Part shown: piece by piece, positions 1 to 44,846 of the stretch
Layout of the letters: each line of letters starts with the position of its first letter
Position numbering within the stretch: the first letter of the stretch is position 1
Assembly: GCA_020746105.1 (NCBI GenBank)
Contig: CM036628.1
Span: 21,843,191 to 21,907,190, forward strand
From: Trogon surrucura
Taxonomy: Eukaryota; Chordata; Aves; Trogoniformes; Trogonidae
Length of the DNA stretch: 64,000 bases
Reading direction: 5' to 3'
The notes under the pieces: model-generated
Told to the model about the DNA's origin: nothing
Seen by the model: the letters and a program-made list of their open reading frames with translations, nothing else
Database searches by the model: none
Program-made: the position numbers and the translations under genes

Positions 1-932
1 CAGATAGCAATAGGTTACCACATGCCAGAGACTCTAAGCTGGACAAGAAGGTTCCTTGCCGATCCTCCTAGCGATTCAATATCTGTGGAGATGGGGAACA
101 GATCAGCCCAAATGTTTATCGTTCTGGGCAGCCTGCCCTAACTGACCCTGCCTGAGCAAGGAAGCAGGACTGGATGATCTTAAGAGGTCCCTTCCAACCT
201 ACACAGGTCTGTGATTTTGTGAACATTGTTAGTATTCTTCCACAATATTTAAAGGTAGAAAACATCAGGCAGTCTGTCAGCCTACTGAACTTTGTCTAGC
301 ACAGTAAGAAAGATGTACTTCAGAAGAGTCAAGTGGAGGGAACCCTAAAGACAAGAGGAGCATGTTGCAGAATTTGAGCAATTACTAGTCTATCACAAAA
401 GAAACTTGCTGCAGAAGCCTGATGCAAGGCAGGCAGCTAGCAGGCAGTGTAAGGAAATGCTTCGAAAGGGTCAACACCACAACACTGGAGTTCCTTACGA
501 GAAGGAGGTGCAGCGCTGCTCCCTCAAGGCCGAGCCCCAGAGGGCTGCTCTCAGGGTTTTGCAATGCAACCCAGTCACGCAGGACAGTTACAGACAGCTG
601 CTTGATAAGAACCAGACCAAGTTCTCCGATTCGTTGCAGCCAGGGCTATGAACAAGCTGTCAGATGGCTGACAACTCACACAAGCACACTACATCTGACA
701 GATGCTGCTTTTTGGCACAGCCTGGAAATACTTCACTACTTCCAGCAACATGAAGTGCCAGGAGATGAATGTGCCTCTCTGCTCAATGGCTATGCAGCTT
801 TCTGGCAAGATCATGGTCACCCCTCTTCCTTTTTTTTTTTTTTAAATACCATCAATACTTCCCAGCTGCAATTAACAGCAAGAAGAACAGAGTAAGAACG
901 CAACCACACAGTCTCTGCTGCAAGTTTCTTAC
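1..932. other. MSN: MSN last intron (partial)
   Basis: This is the left part of the intron between exon 12 and the missing last exon. It contains a CR1 3' end at about 134-222 and a T run at 830-843. No match to the moesin C-terminal exon was seen on either strand. The open frames at 406-895 have no recognisable similarity. Confidence 0.8.
134..222 (+). mobile_element. CR1 LINE 3' end
   Basis: The stretch holds the avian CR1 terminal signature: GGATGATCTTAAGAGGTCCC, then TTCCAACC, ending in a short TGTGATTTTGTGA repeat. Only the 3' terminal part is present, as is usual for 5'-truncated CR1 copies. Confidence 0.85.
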
Positions 933-34490
<33,558 letters not shown>

Positions 34491-34717
34491 CTTCCCGGCC
34501 CGGCTAAGCACGGCGGTCGCTCCTGCTGCGCCGGTGGGGCTCTCCGCGGGCTCCGCGCTGCTTCTAACGGGACTCCGCGCCGCGCCTCTCCGCACGCCCT
34601 CCCGCCCCGCGCAAGCCCCGCCCAGCCCCGCCCGGCCCAGCTCCCGCCACCCGCCCGCCCGGCCGACACCGGCGCCGGAGCTGCGCCGCCCCCGCCCCGG
34701 CCTCCCCAGGGGGGCGA

Positions 34718-34760
34718 GGCCCGGCCCGGCCCGGCCCGGCCCGGCCCGGCGCGGCGCGGC
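34718..34760. repeat. GGCCC/CCCGG pentamer repeat in MSN promoter
   Basis: About seven tandem CCCGG-type units followed by GCGGC units, upstream of the MSN start codon. Such runs can vary in length and form strong secondary structure. Confidence 0.85.
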
Positions 34761-34960
34761 CGTGCGGCGCGGGGTGAAGCTGGGGGCCCTGTGCCCCCGC
34801 CGAGCGGTGCGCGGCCCAGCGGGAGGTGCCGAGAAAGCCCCGAGCGCCGAAGTTCATGGGCGCGGCGGCGCTATTTTGAGGGCGGTTGCACGGTGCGAAG
34901 CGAGGCCGCGGAGCTGAAGCCTGGCGGGATGGCCTTCGGCCCGGCGCCCTCGGCGCTGGT

Positions 34961-37494
34961 CAGGCCGGTGACCGTGCCGCCGCACCCATGGCCTTCCCGC
35001 CCAGCTGCTGGACTGAGAAACGCGTCCGGCTCCAGGTGCCTCGGAAGCACAAAGGGCTGTGGCTCCCCGAAACTTGGTGGGCACACCGCCGCCAGGCCTC
35101 AAGCCTTCTCCGAGGGCACCATCACATCCATGCGGTACAAATGAGCAGTAAGTGAGCGTGAATGAAAGTCATTGGAGGACCGGCTGCACGCCAGCAGCCA
35201 AAGCTTCCGTGCTGTCTGCGTTTTGGAAACACTGATGGAGGGACCCATCAGAGGCTGAGGGGTGACCTTATTGCTCTCTACAACTGCCTGCAAGGCAGCT
35301 GTAGTGAGACGGGTGTTGGCCTCTTCTCCCTAGTGAATAGCGATAGGGCAAGAGGGAACAGGTTCCAGTTGCGCCAGGGGACGTTTAGATTGGATATTAG
35401 GAAAAACTTCTTCACCGAAAGGGTGGTGAAGCATTGGAATGGGTTGCCGAGGGAGATGGTGGAGTCACCATCCCTGGATATGTTTAGAAAACGGTTGGAT
35501 GTGGCACTTAAGGAGAAGATTTAGTGTTAGGATGGTGTAGGGCTGTAGGTTGGACTTGATGATCTTAAAGGTCCTTTTCAACCTTTATGATTCTGTGAAT
35601 CTATGATTCTGTGATTGATGGGGATTTAAAGAGGCCATCTCATCTTGTTTGGGACTTTGAACAATAACTGTCGAACGGTGACCCAAGTCCTCTTCTCTCT
35701 CAGGAAATAGAAAAAAAAATACTCCAGAAGAAGGAAGCAAAATGTTCTCAATAACTTTCACACCATATTTTTAAGTTAAGTAAAAACCCGTCTTCCTATT
35801 TTTCTTCAATTTGTGTCTTTTTTTTAAAATCTGGTAAGCAGTTTCAGTCTTTAAGCCATCTTAATTGATGGGAAGACCATGCAGACTAGCTGTACTTTAC
35901 AGCTACGTTTTTTCCAAGCATGTTGAATAAATGAAAATTGTGTTAATAGAAGAACACATAAAGTTGAGTATCAAATAGGAAGAGAGCAAGCCAAGCTCTA
36001 CTAGGTAGTTTAGCACAGATTCTTGCTGAGTAAACTGTTTTCTTTAATATGATTACAGGGGCCTGCTGGAATTAATATTAAACCAAGGTATGTTGCAAAT
36101 TGACATCAGATTCTTAATAACACACTGTACGTCTTTTAAAATCACGGTTCATTCAGAAGATCTCCAAATGCCTTGTAAAATATCCATAATTAAATGCTCA
36201 GGGTCTGCAGAAACTAAGTTTCTCTTTCTTCCCCAAGGATTAATATTGTTGAAAATGTATAGGTAATATAACACAAATAATTTTTTTAACTAGAAGCTTA
36301 TAAAATATGTTGACTTGCTTTTCAAAATGATGTTTCCTCGCTATTCAGCATTATATGAGAAAAAGAAAATCCAGAATAGTTCTCACCCTATAAGAAAGAG
36401 AAATGGATTTTCAAAGAGACAAGGCCTTGCCTCACTCCAGAGTAAATGAGGAGTAATACTATAGAGTAATAGAACTATTCCTGCCCACCTGGCAAGAAGT
36501 GGAAATGGGGTGCATAAGCTTTGTTTGCTTCATTTGAATACGCAGGTTTCACCTAAACTAAAATCCCTATGCCATGTTGACGTAGGAAAAATCATTATGA
36601 TTGAATCGATGTAAATTGGCTATGCAAAAAGTCACAGGGCCCCTAAGAGCCTGTCATACTAAGTTACCATCCTCTTCTGACTCATTTTTACACCGAAACT
36701 TCCGTAGACTCGGTCGAACAAGACTGCTCCATGAAAGGGTTCCAGCTGATTCCTACAGAAATTGACACTGACAGAAGAGATTCAGAATAATAAAGGCACT
36801 TGCTTGTAATTTTAACAAATTATAGAGGGCACCCACAGCGCCAGGTTTGGATACAGGCATGTTAGGTGTGAGCTGTTTCACTGAATTCAAGTGTCTCTGT
36901 GAAGGCTTATTCAGTGCCCTGCTAACAACATCATATATGACGCTGAGAGCCTGATTCTACTTCTGTTGGGACTTCTGTTGCAACATTTCTTCGTAACACC
37001 GAGGTAATCGTTTGGAGGATTTAATCATTCCTTTTTGTGAAAATGATAAAGCTACTGATGATGAAAGTTTAGCTATTTCCTTGCCAAATTTAAGGAGCCA
37101 TAATTCAGCATCCAGGAAACTAACATTTTCTTCACAGTGCCTCAGGACAGGAGCCGTGATGCAAACTAAGCCCCATGCCAGCGGGCCGATCAGATCCAGA
37201 GCACCCGTGTTCTCGCGCACAACGTGCTAGGCATTGGCATCGCGCGTGAACTGCCTGTCAAACGGTCTACAAGCCGTCTGAAGGGGTGAGACAAAGCAAA
37301 GTGATTTCCTCAGCATGGCAGATGCTTGTTTCTCACCCTCGCCACTTCCCTTGTCCTTCTTCTCTGTTACTCATAGCAGTAGCCATACTAAATACCTTTC
37401 ACGCCATGCTGAAAGACAAGGGTTCCCAGTGACAGGCACACACGTCTCTATGCTTTGCTTCCTCTCCTTTCTGTCCTCTTCCCCTTTCTTGCAG
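34961..37494. other. Intergenic stretch upstream of MSN
   Basis: Holds the CR1 copy at 35234-35616 and otherwise AT-rich unique sequence. Short open frames (for example 37012-37230) show no recognisable protein. Confidence 0.75.
35234..35616 (+). mobile_element. CR1 LINE 3' fragment with decayed ORF2 end
   Basis: About 380 bp covering the C-terminal part of the CR1 reverse-transcriptase frame and its 3' UTR. Translation from about 35,300 gives the familiar segment [20 protein letters not shown], then [19 protein letters not shown]. The end has GGACTTGATGATCTTAAAGG and a TTCTGTGA/TCTATGA repeat. It is the best-preserved CR1 in the window but is 5'-truncated and cannot be active. It sits about 0.3 kb upstream of the MSN CpG island. 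Confidence 0.93.
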
Positions 37495-37739
37495 AGGAGG
37501 AGAACAAGACATCTGAACCCTTTAGAACTGCCGAGTGCTCCAGCTGCAGTGTCATGAGGAATTCCTCCTGCGGAGATGCTGCTCCTGGATCTCGCCTGCC
37601 CCACAGACCTCTGCTTCGCCGGCTGCCGAGGAGTGAGGACTGCCTCGAGCAGCCCCCTGCCTGGCCATGTGTGAGAGCGAGCAAATCCATGGATTCCTTA
37701 AGAGATGCAGGCAGGGGTTATCTCTCCTCCCAGCTGCAG
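37495..37739 (+). other. Possible isolated exon of unknown transcript
   Basis: A strong acceptor (long pyrimidine run ending CTTTCTTGCAG at 37494) is followed by about 245 nt open in one frame, then a donor-like CAGG/GTGAGA. The peptide contains SKSMDSLRDAGRGYLSSQLQ but matches no family I recognise. There is no partner exon nearby, so this may be non-coding or chance. Confidence 0.25.
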
Positions 37740-40700
37740 GGTGAGATTCCAAGGGGTCTGTCAGCTGACTACAGATCCGCCCTGCAGGATGTGCTAGAGT
37801 TGAATAACATTACCCAGGGCCTCAAAAATACTGTTATTTCAGACTGCTCAGAGCCCAAATATTAAAGCATTTCAGAATTAGGTTAGGCCAGGATGACATT
37901 AAGCATTCTCCTGGGAGGAAGTCTGGTATTTCACTGGGGATTTATTATCTTGGTTTCATTTACATCAAACCTTTTGTAGTACCTTTTGTAGCACCTTCTT
38001 TTAGGCAGGAAAAGCATGTAAATTATTTGGTCTGAAACACCAGAATCATTTAGCACGAGCACTTAAACAAGGGACCCTTTTGTCAGCATATACAGTTTTT
38101 TGGACTAATGCTGGGTAACTTGAACTGCCCCTGGTGCAGCTTTGACAGAAGGCTGTCCTCTAAAATTAGCCAATCTGGTTATGAGCTATTCTTTAAAAAG
38201 CAGGTAAACTGCTTTCTCCTGCTTTTACAGTTTTCTTCTGCCTACAGTGAGTTTACAGTGAGACACCCTCAGTTATGATCTTGGATCATTTTAGTGTTTG
38301 ATTATGTTGAGAGGTAGAAAGCACTTCTCTCCCAGACACACACAATTTTCCTTTCCAAACACACTTACCTCTAACACCTTTTTACCTTCAGCATTGGGGT
38401 GATCTTCTGCAGTGATTCTCAAGCTGTGAGGATGAGAGGAGCAAGGAAAGGGAGAGCGTACCACATCTAGGGAGGCAGCATTTGAAAAGGCTAAGAAAAT
38501 TCTATTCCCACTCAGCTGCTGGGACAGGGCAGACACTGACAGGGCTGTTGGATGCGTGATGCCATTTATCTGACCACCTTCTCACCTTAAGGAATGGAGC
38601 TCGTTTCAGTATATGCTCCCAGCTCCTCCCATTCTCCAGGGCAGAAATAGCTGGAACTGCCTGGAAATCCCAGGGATTTGAGTCAGCCAGATGCTCTGTA
38701 AAGACCTAGTTCCTAGTTCCCTCTGGCATAGAAGTCCCCCACTGCAATGAGGCCCTGGCAAGGAACATGGAAGAAGGCAGGACTAGGGACAATTCCCCGC
38801 TGTATGGCCCACACCACTCACCTGCTGTGCAGCTGGGGATATGCTGTGTTTGTGCAAGAGGAGACTGAAGAAGAGACTTTAAAACCAGACCAAGGGTGTG
38901 CAATGTTAGCAACGACCGTATGAAAAAAAATGTAAGAACCACTCGTCTGCTAGAATTGTCTCTTCTAAAGTTGTTTTTCCTATGTACCGTATGGGAGCAA
39001 ATGCTCATATGTTGGTTGCTTTCTGGGCCTTGTACTGCTTGCAGGAATGCGGGAAACAAAGGGAAATCTACTGGATATTCTAGGACCTCACTCCAAGTAT
39101 TTACAGCCCAGCTAACAGATAACATAACTAGCAAGGACAAAGTAATGAAAGGGAATATATTTTCTCTCTTTGGGTGAAAGGTAGTAGTGTAGAAATGATC
39201 TGAAATCTCTGCACAGTTGGAGGAACATGAGCTCTGGAGACTGACACTGGTGATTGCTCCTCGGAGCAAGGAGGTTGGATAAGTCCTGCTGGTCCGTTCC
39301 ATCTCAAACTAGTGAAAAGCAATTATTCGTGTGGGTGATGGGAGGAATCAAGCTGGGGCTCTCAGTTTTAGAAAAGGCATCTAACCTAAAAAGTAGCTCT
39401 GATGGTATTTACTCTGATAGATTTGATGGTATGGTGTATATCCAAAAGGAAACATGCTTACTCATATGTATTTCTCAGAGGCCATTAAGCATTTACAGTA
39501 TTCATGGTCAACTAAAAACAGACTGGAAGCAGGGAGCTAGAGATATAATCCTATGTTACCCACTGCATTTTACCCCTGAGGCATTCCACAAAGCCTGTGA
39601 GGAGGACACCAGAGCTGTCCAGACCAGCAAAGCCTCACTGTAAACAAACCATGACAGAAAAAAACCCCGAACAAGTAAAGCTTTGAAACCTAACAAAACT
39701 GGTTGCTCTGTCCTGCATCCACCTTAAGTTCTTAACAGCACAACCAAAACCTTTGTAGGCACAAAATCCAGCAAATCTTTTATTCGGTGGGCTCAGACCA
39801 GCAAGAGCTTGCACACCACACTAACAGGCAGAAAAGGGGGTGGAATCTTCAGAAAAGATCGTCATGGTTTCAGCACCCCAAAGAAACAGGCTCTCTGGGA
39901 GTTTTCTCCTCTCTCTCTCTCCTGCTCTGCCTCCTTCTCAGACGGCTGGTGTGGAGCCAAGATGATGGCACAAGTGTGATGACCATGTAGGGCCACTGCC
40001 TATCTGACTCAGAGATCAGGAACTAGGAAATTGTAAGGAAGGCCACTGGGTGTTTCTCTCCATGCTTGCCAGAGAACATAACGCCCAGGCCAACCTCTGG
40101 TGCTGAGTACCAGCTCTAGATGGATCTGACACAGGTAACCACTGACTTGGACTATATCAGGACGCATTGACTTGCACTGGCATTTTCTGAAGGCTTCAGC
40201 ATGTAACAGTTAGGAGTAATTGTACACAGAGGCAGTGCAGGATGGTGAAAAAGGGCCATAGAAGGACCAAACTGAGCGTTACTGAACAAGAGCCAAGGAG
40301 AAGCCATCTTTGAGAGAGATTTTCCAGTGCCGATGGGCTGTTTAAAATGAACACCCTCCCAAAGACACATGGATCGCCAACCCCCACAGTGAGATATCAT
40401 TGGGGAATATCCCAGCCCTTCAGTGTTCCCAGCCTAAGCCTGTCTCCCCTTACATCCTTCAACAGCACAACGAGGCCGCTGTAGGAGAGGGAACAGCATT
40501 ATTCCTCCAAGAATTGTCTATCATAAGTAGCAGTTACCTGCTTGGAAGCAGTAGGCAGCCAACAGGCGGTGTGCTAGCCCCCGGGCAGCCCTGCCTCTGG
40601 TGTTGTCGGTGGTGGTTTGGGCTGCAGGGCGTTCTGCTGCAGGCCGGTGTGATGTTCCGGCCCTAACAGGGCTGAGTTAAGTTTTCGCATATGCCCGTCA

Positions 40701-41159
40701 TTACCACCTCTAGATCTCCTGGAAATTTCCAGCTCCTTAGCCACGAAACTACGTAAGAAAGCTTAATCTACATTAGCTTTTTAGTTCAGATCAGAAGTTT
40801 GGTTTTGAAGTGAATTTCCTATTCATTGCACTTTGTTTCTCCTCACGGTGCAGACTCATACCTGGTGAACTGAATTCTTTTTGGATGACAATAAACCAGA
40901 AGGTGTGCTTCAAGGAGTGTATTTATTGTTCTCCAGTTATTGGCAAGCGTTCAGTTAGTTGTACCAGGACAGAGCAAGTCCAAAATAAGCTCCCTCTGAA
41001 ATACATTTAGTGTGAATGTTAAATATTCAGCAGCAGCCCTTCCGTTTCCCAGATCTGCTCCTATCACACCACGCTACTTGTCTATGTAGACGTGCTTACC
41101 TGTCAGAATGATCCAGGCTTACTTGCATGTCTTGAAATTGTTGAAATATTTTTAGCAGG
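37740..41159. other. Intergenic stretch, no gene seen
   Basis: Unique, mostly AT-rich DNA with a CT-rich patch near 39,905. Open frames up to 198 aa (38706-39302, minus) have no recognisable domain and no splice or codon pattern that supports coding. No repeat family is obvious. Confidence 0.6.
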
Positions 41160-42349
41160 TGTTTTGGTTTGGCCTGGCCGGATTTTGGCAGTGAGGGGGG
41201 AGCTGCAGGGTGGCTTCTGCAAGAAGCTGCTAGAAGCTCCCCGAGTTTGATAGAGCCAGTGCCAGCCAGCTACAAAGAGGGACCCGCCGCTGGCCAAGGC
41301 TGAGCCTGTCAGTAAGGTGATAGCAGAGGAACGCCTCTGTGAAAAACATATTTAAGAACGGCAAAAAGAACTGCGCCGTAACAGCCGGCACAGAGATGGA
41401 GGAGTGAGAATCTGTGCAGACACCAAGGTCAGTGAAGAAGGAGGGGGGGGAGGATGAGCTCCAGGCGCCGGAGCAGAGAGAGTCCCCCGGGTCCGTGGTG
41501 AAGACCATGGTGAAGCGGGTTGTACCCCTGCAGCCCATGGGTGAGGTGCAGATGTCCACCATGAGGATCACCGCATAGATATCCACTGTGTAGAGGACTC
41601 CACGCCGTGTGGGTGGATCCCTGAAGGGGACTGTAGCCCATGGGAAGCCCGCATCAGAGCAAGTCGCTGCCGGAACCTGCAGCCCGGGGAAGAGAGGAAT
41701 GCCCACGCTGGAGCAGGTTGGCTGGTGGGACTTTGGTGACACCGCGGGGGACTCAAGCTGGAGCAGTTTCCCCCGAAGGACTGCGCCTCAGACTCACGAG
41801 GGGTGGGCTGCCTCTCGTGAGGTGTCTCCCGTTGGGCAGTTTGTGATGAATTGCCCTTCGTGGGACGACTCACACGGAGAAGAGAGCACGAAGCTTGTCT
41901 CCCGTGAGAGGGACCCCACAATGGCCCTGGGGAAGAGTGAAGAGTCCTCCCCCGGAATGAAGAAGCGGTGGAACCAACGTCGGATGAACTGACCGCAGCC
42001 CCCATTCCCTGTCCCCCTGCGCCGCTCGGGGGAAGGAGGTGGAGAAGCTGGGATTGATGTTAAGCCCGGGAAGAAGGGAGGGATGGGGGGAAGGTGTTCT
42101 GGTTTTAAGATCTGTTTGCTCTTTCTCACTTCTCACTACTCCTCTCTGATTGGTTCTTTCAATAAATGTAATTAATTTCCCCAAAATCGAGTCAGTTTTG
42201 CCCGGGACAGTAAATGAGAGTGATCTCCCTGTCCTTATCTCAAACCCTGAACCCTTGGAAATATTTTCTCCCCCTGTTTCGCAGTGAAAGGGGGAGTGCG
42301 AGAGCGGCTGGGTGTGTACCTGGCAGCTGGCCAGGGTCAAACCAAGACA
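41160..42349 (+). mobile_element. Solo LTR of an endogenous retrovirus, copy B
   Basis: A 1190-bp element that starts TGTTTTGGTTTG and ends CAAACCAAGACA, so its ends are near-perfect inverted repeats. It is flanked by GCAGG on both sides (41155-41159 and 42350-42354), a perfect 5-bp target-site duplication. A TATA-like TATTTAA lies at 41349-41355 and an AATAAA at 42161-42166. It is closely similar to copy A at 2443-3597 and in the same orientation. No gag, pol or env coding remains near it. This copy is the more complete one at the 3' end. Confidence 0.93.
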
Positions 42350-44672
42350 GCAGGATAGATTTTAACCTGGATCAGGGTGGCAGAACTGAGGTAGGGAGCA
42401 AGGAGACACCCCTGTGGGGACAGTAATCTCAAAGGAAGACAAGTTTCAAATGCAAGGGTGGCCAGCTGAGCTGTCCCTGGGACCCAGGCTAGCCCACAGG
42501 TGCGCTGAGCACCAAAGTGTAGTTCTGAATTTGGCTCCTAAATTCTCCTTTTCCCCTCTGCAAAATGCCATGGGCTCACCCATGGACTCAGGATTCACCA
42601 ACTGACATCAAATTCCTCCTAGAACAGAAGCGTGCACCTCCCCAGGGGTTTTACCCTCCAGTTAGCCCCTTCTCCCACTCATCTCTCCCTGACCTCCTCT
42701 CTAGCCTGGTGGTGTGATTAGAAAGCCTTCTCTCCCTCACACATAGAGCAGCTGCTTATAATCTAACTTTTCTCTGCTTCTCCAGGGCTCCAAGACTGAC
42801 TCAGTTCTCCAGGCATTCCAGCTCCTACCGAGCAGAAGTAGAGTGGGGAGGAAGCTCTCGGTCTTGCCACTAACATTAAGTCAGTTTTCCCCACTGCACC
42901 GAAACTTGGTCAAGTGAATCAATGCACTGGAACATAAGGCTCAACCAGCCACGAAGAGGGAAAAGAAAACTGGCCCATATTCCCAGGTAGTGGCATATAA
43001 TGTGGAAGATGATCTCAGCACAAACTGTTTCAGACCAACTTTACCAGTTCTTTCCACCTAAGTGTCGGTTCCATTCATTTTGCCTGAGACTGAGACCTAT
43101 TCTTGGAAACTTTAAAAATATACAGGGAGTTGCCAGCCATTTTTATTCTAATGCAGGAACATTATATGCTGAAGACATTACTCTTGGCTCCTGCTCAGAC
43201 AGCAGGTTTTTTCCAGGTGAACACCAAACCCTGACCCATGATAATGTCTGGGAGTATTGCAGCTCTTTCTGGGCTAGAACATTAAGTAAACATTTAAGTA
43301 AACTCAAAAAAACCCAGAATGTTATTGTGCGGGAAATGCCTAGAGCAGGAGCGTAATCTGGGAATGTTCATGTTACCCCTCCCACTCAGCTGATTCACTC
43401 GCAAGTGAAGGGAAATCCCTCCCAGCCTGATGACACTACACGGAGTGATGTGCAGTCAGGCCCACATGACTGTGAGAGACAAGCACCTATGGGCAACCCT
43501 AACTCCCTCACACGCCGCATCCTGTTCTTTTCTCCACAACCAAACACCGCGATGCACCACACAGCACACACCATGCCCCCACCCACTTAGACCCAGGCAT
43601 GATATATGGCATCATTTATTTTTCCTAGGTTTTCACTAAACGCGTGGCATCTCTGATCCTAAAATGCAGAGATCCAAGGTATTTAGGATATTTGTACCAG
43701 CAAAGTGACTACATTGTTAAAAAAAAAAAAAAAAGAGTCCTCCCTGAGTGGCAGTGTATTCCAGGTGCTGAGCATCGCTGTAGGCATTGATCCAAACTCC
43801 ATCCCGATCTGAAGAAGCCATCTGTCCTTTCCATGTCTCACTCACCACATCTGCAACAGTGGGGCCATGTCTTTCATCAGGAGCTTTAACCCTCCAGGGA
43901 AAAAAAAAAGTACGTTAAATGCTGTCTAATACTTTCTTGTTTGCCAGACCGTATATGTGTTAGTTTTCCTCTAGCTGCATTTTCTTGCAGTTTCCATTTT
44001 ACAGAATTTAGAGGAAGTGGCCCAACAAAACACAAATAAGGTAGTTATTTTATTTCTTTTTGGAAGCACTACTACTGGATACACACAGTTATGGATCTCT
44101 GACAGTAAACTTTTCGTGTGGAGCAGGCAAAGATATTTCAGTCTGATTACCTAGGTCATTTTGAGTTTTGCTGATTTCAAGCTTTCATGCTAGAGCACTT
44201 CAGCAGCGATGAGATTTGATCTGGTGTGCATCTTTAGGGGCATGGACAGCGATGTTTGATCCATCTTCCTGGTACAGGTTAGTTCAGGAATGTTTTTTTT
44301 AATAAATTTGGACCAGAGGGAAGCAGCACCTCTGGACTGGCCTCCTGTATCATCCGGCCAATGCATTTCTGGTCTGATACCTAAGAGTCTTGAACCTGGG
44401 TTTCCTGCCCTTATGCATGACTTCTCCTCCAGATTCTCCTCCACCTTGTTTTTGCCTAGCTTTCCACAATAAGTGGAGTCAAACTTTCCAGAATGATTCG
44501 TCTTAGTTATAACCAAAGATAATCCTGTACAAATCATCAGCAACCAAGCACACTTTGCTGCCCTCCCAAACCTGCCGTCATAACCTAAACTGCTGTCATT
44601 TCTACTTTGTCATCTTTACTAGTCTTCTCCCTACACTGCTTCATGTTCATCACAAGGGATGAAGTATTCTGA
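42350..44672. other. Intergenic stretch, no gene seen
   Basis: Unique DNA with an A run near 43,719. No coding or repeat signal stands out. Confidence 0.6.
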
Positions 44673-44846
44673 GGGCTGGTTTAGCTCGCTCGGTTGAGCG
44701 TGGTGCTGAAACACCAAAGGTCACGGGTTCGATTCCCGTTCAGTCCTCATGTCTTGCATGATCTAGTTGAGAGGTGTCCCTGCCCATGACAGGGATGGAT
44801 TAAAATGATCTCTAAGGTCCCTTCCAGCCTAGGCCATTCTATATGG
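44673..44846 (+). mobile_element. Composite SINE: tRNA-like head plus CR1 tail
   Basis: The head (44673-44746) folds as a tRNA: acceptor stem GGGCTGG/TCAGTCC, D stem GCTC/GAGC, anticodon stem TGGTG/CACCA, T arm ACGGG/CCCGT. It has an intact B box GGTTCGATTCC (44726-44736). The body resembles tRNA-Ile. The anticodon loop has only six bases, so it is unlikely to be a working tRNA. The sequence then continues, after a short spacer, into a CR1-like 3' end (GAGGTGTCCCTGCCCATGAC, then TCTCTAAGGTCCCTTCCAG). This layout matches the tRNA/CR1 SINE type described from passerine birds (TguSINE1). I could not find a clear target-site duplication. Confidence 0.72.

Noticed and set aside
1..932. Last exon of MSN at the left edge
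   Set aside because: No minus-strand match to the conserved moesin C-terminus was found.
44673..44746. A functional tRNA gene
   Set aside because: The anticodon loop is one base short and the sequence continues into a CR1 tail, so it is a SINE head.
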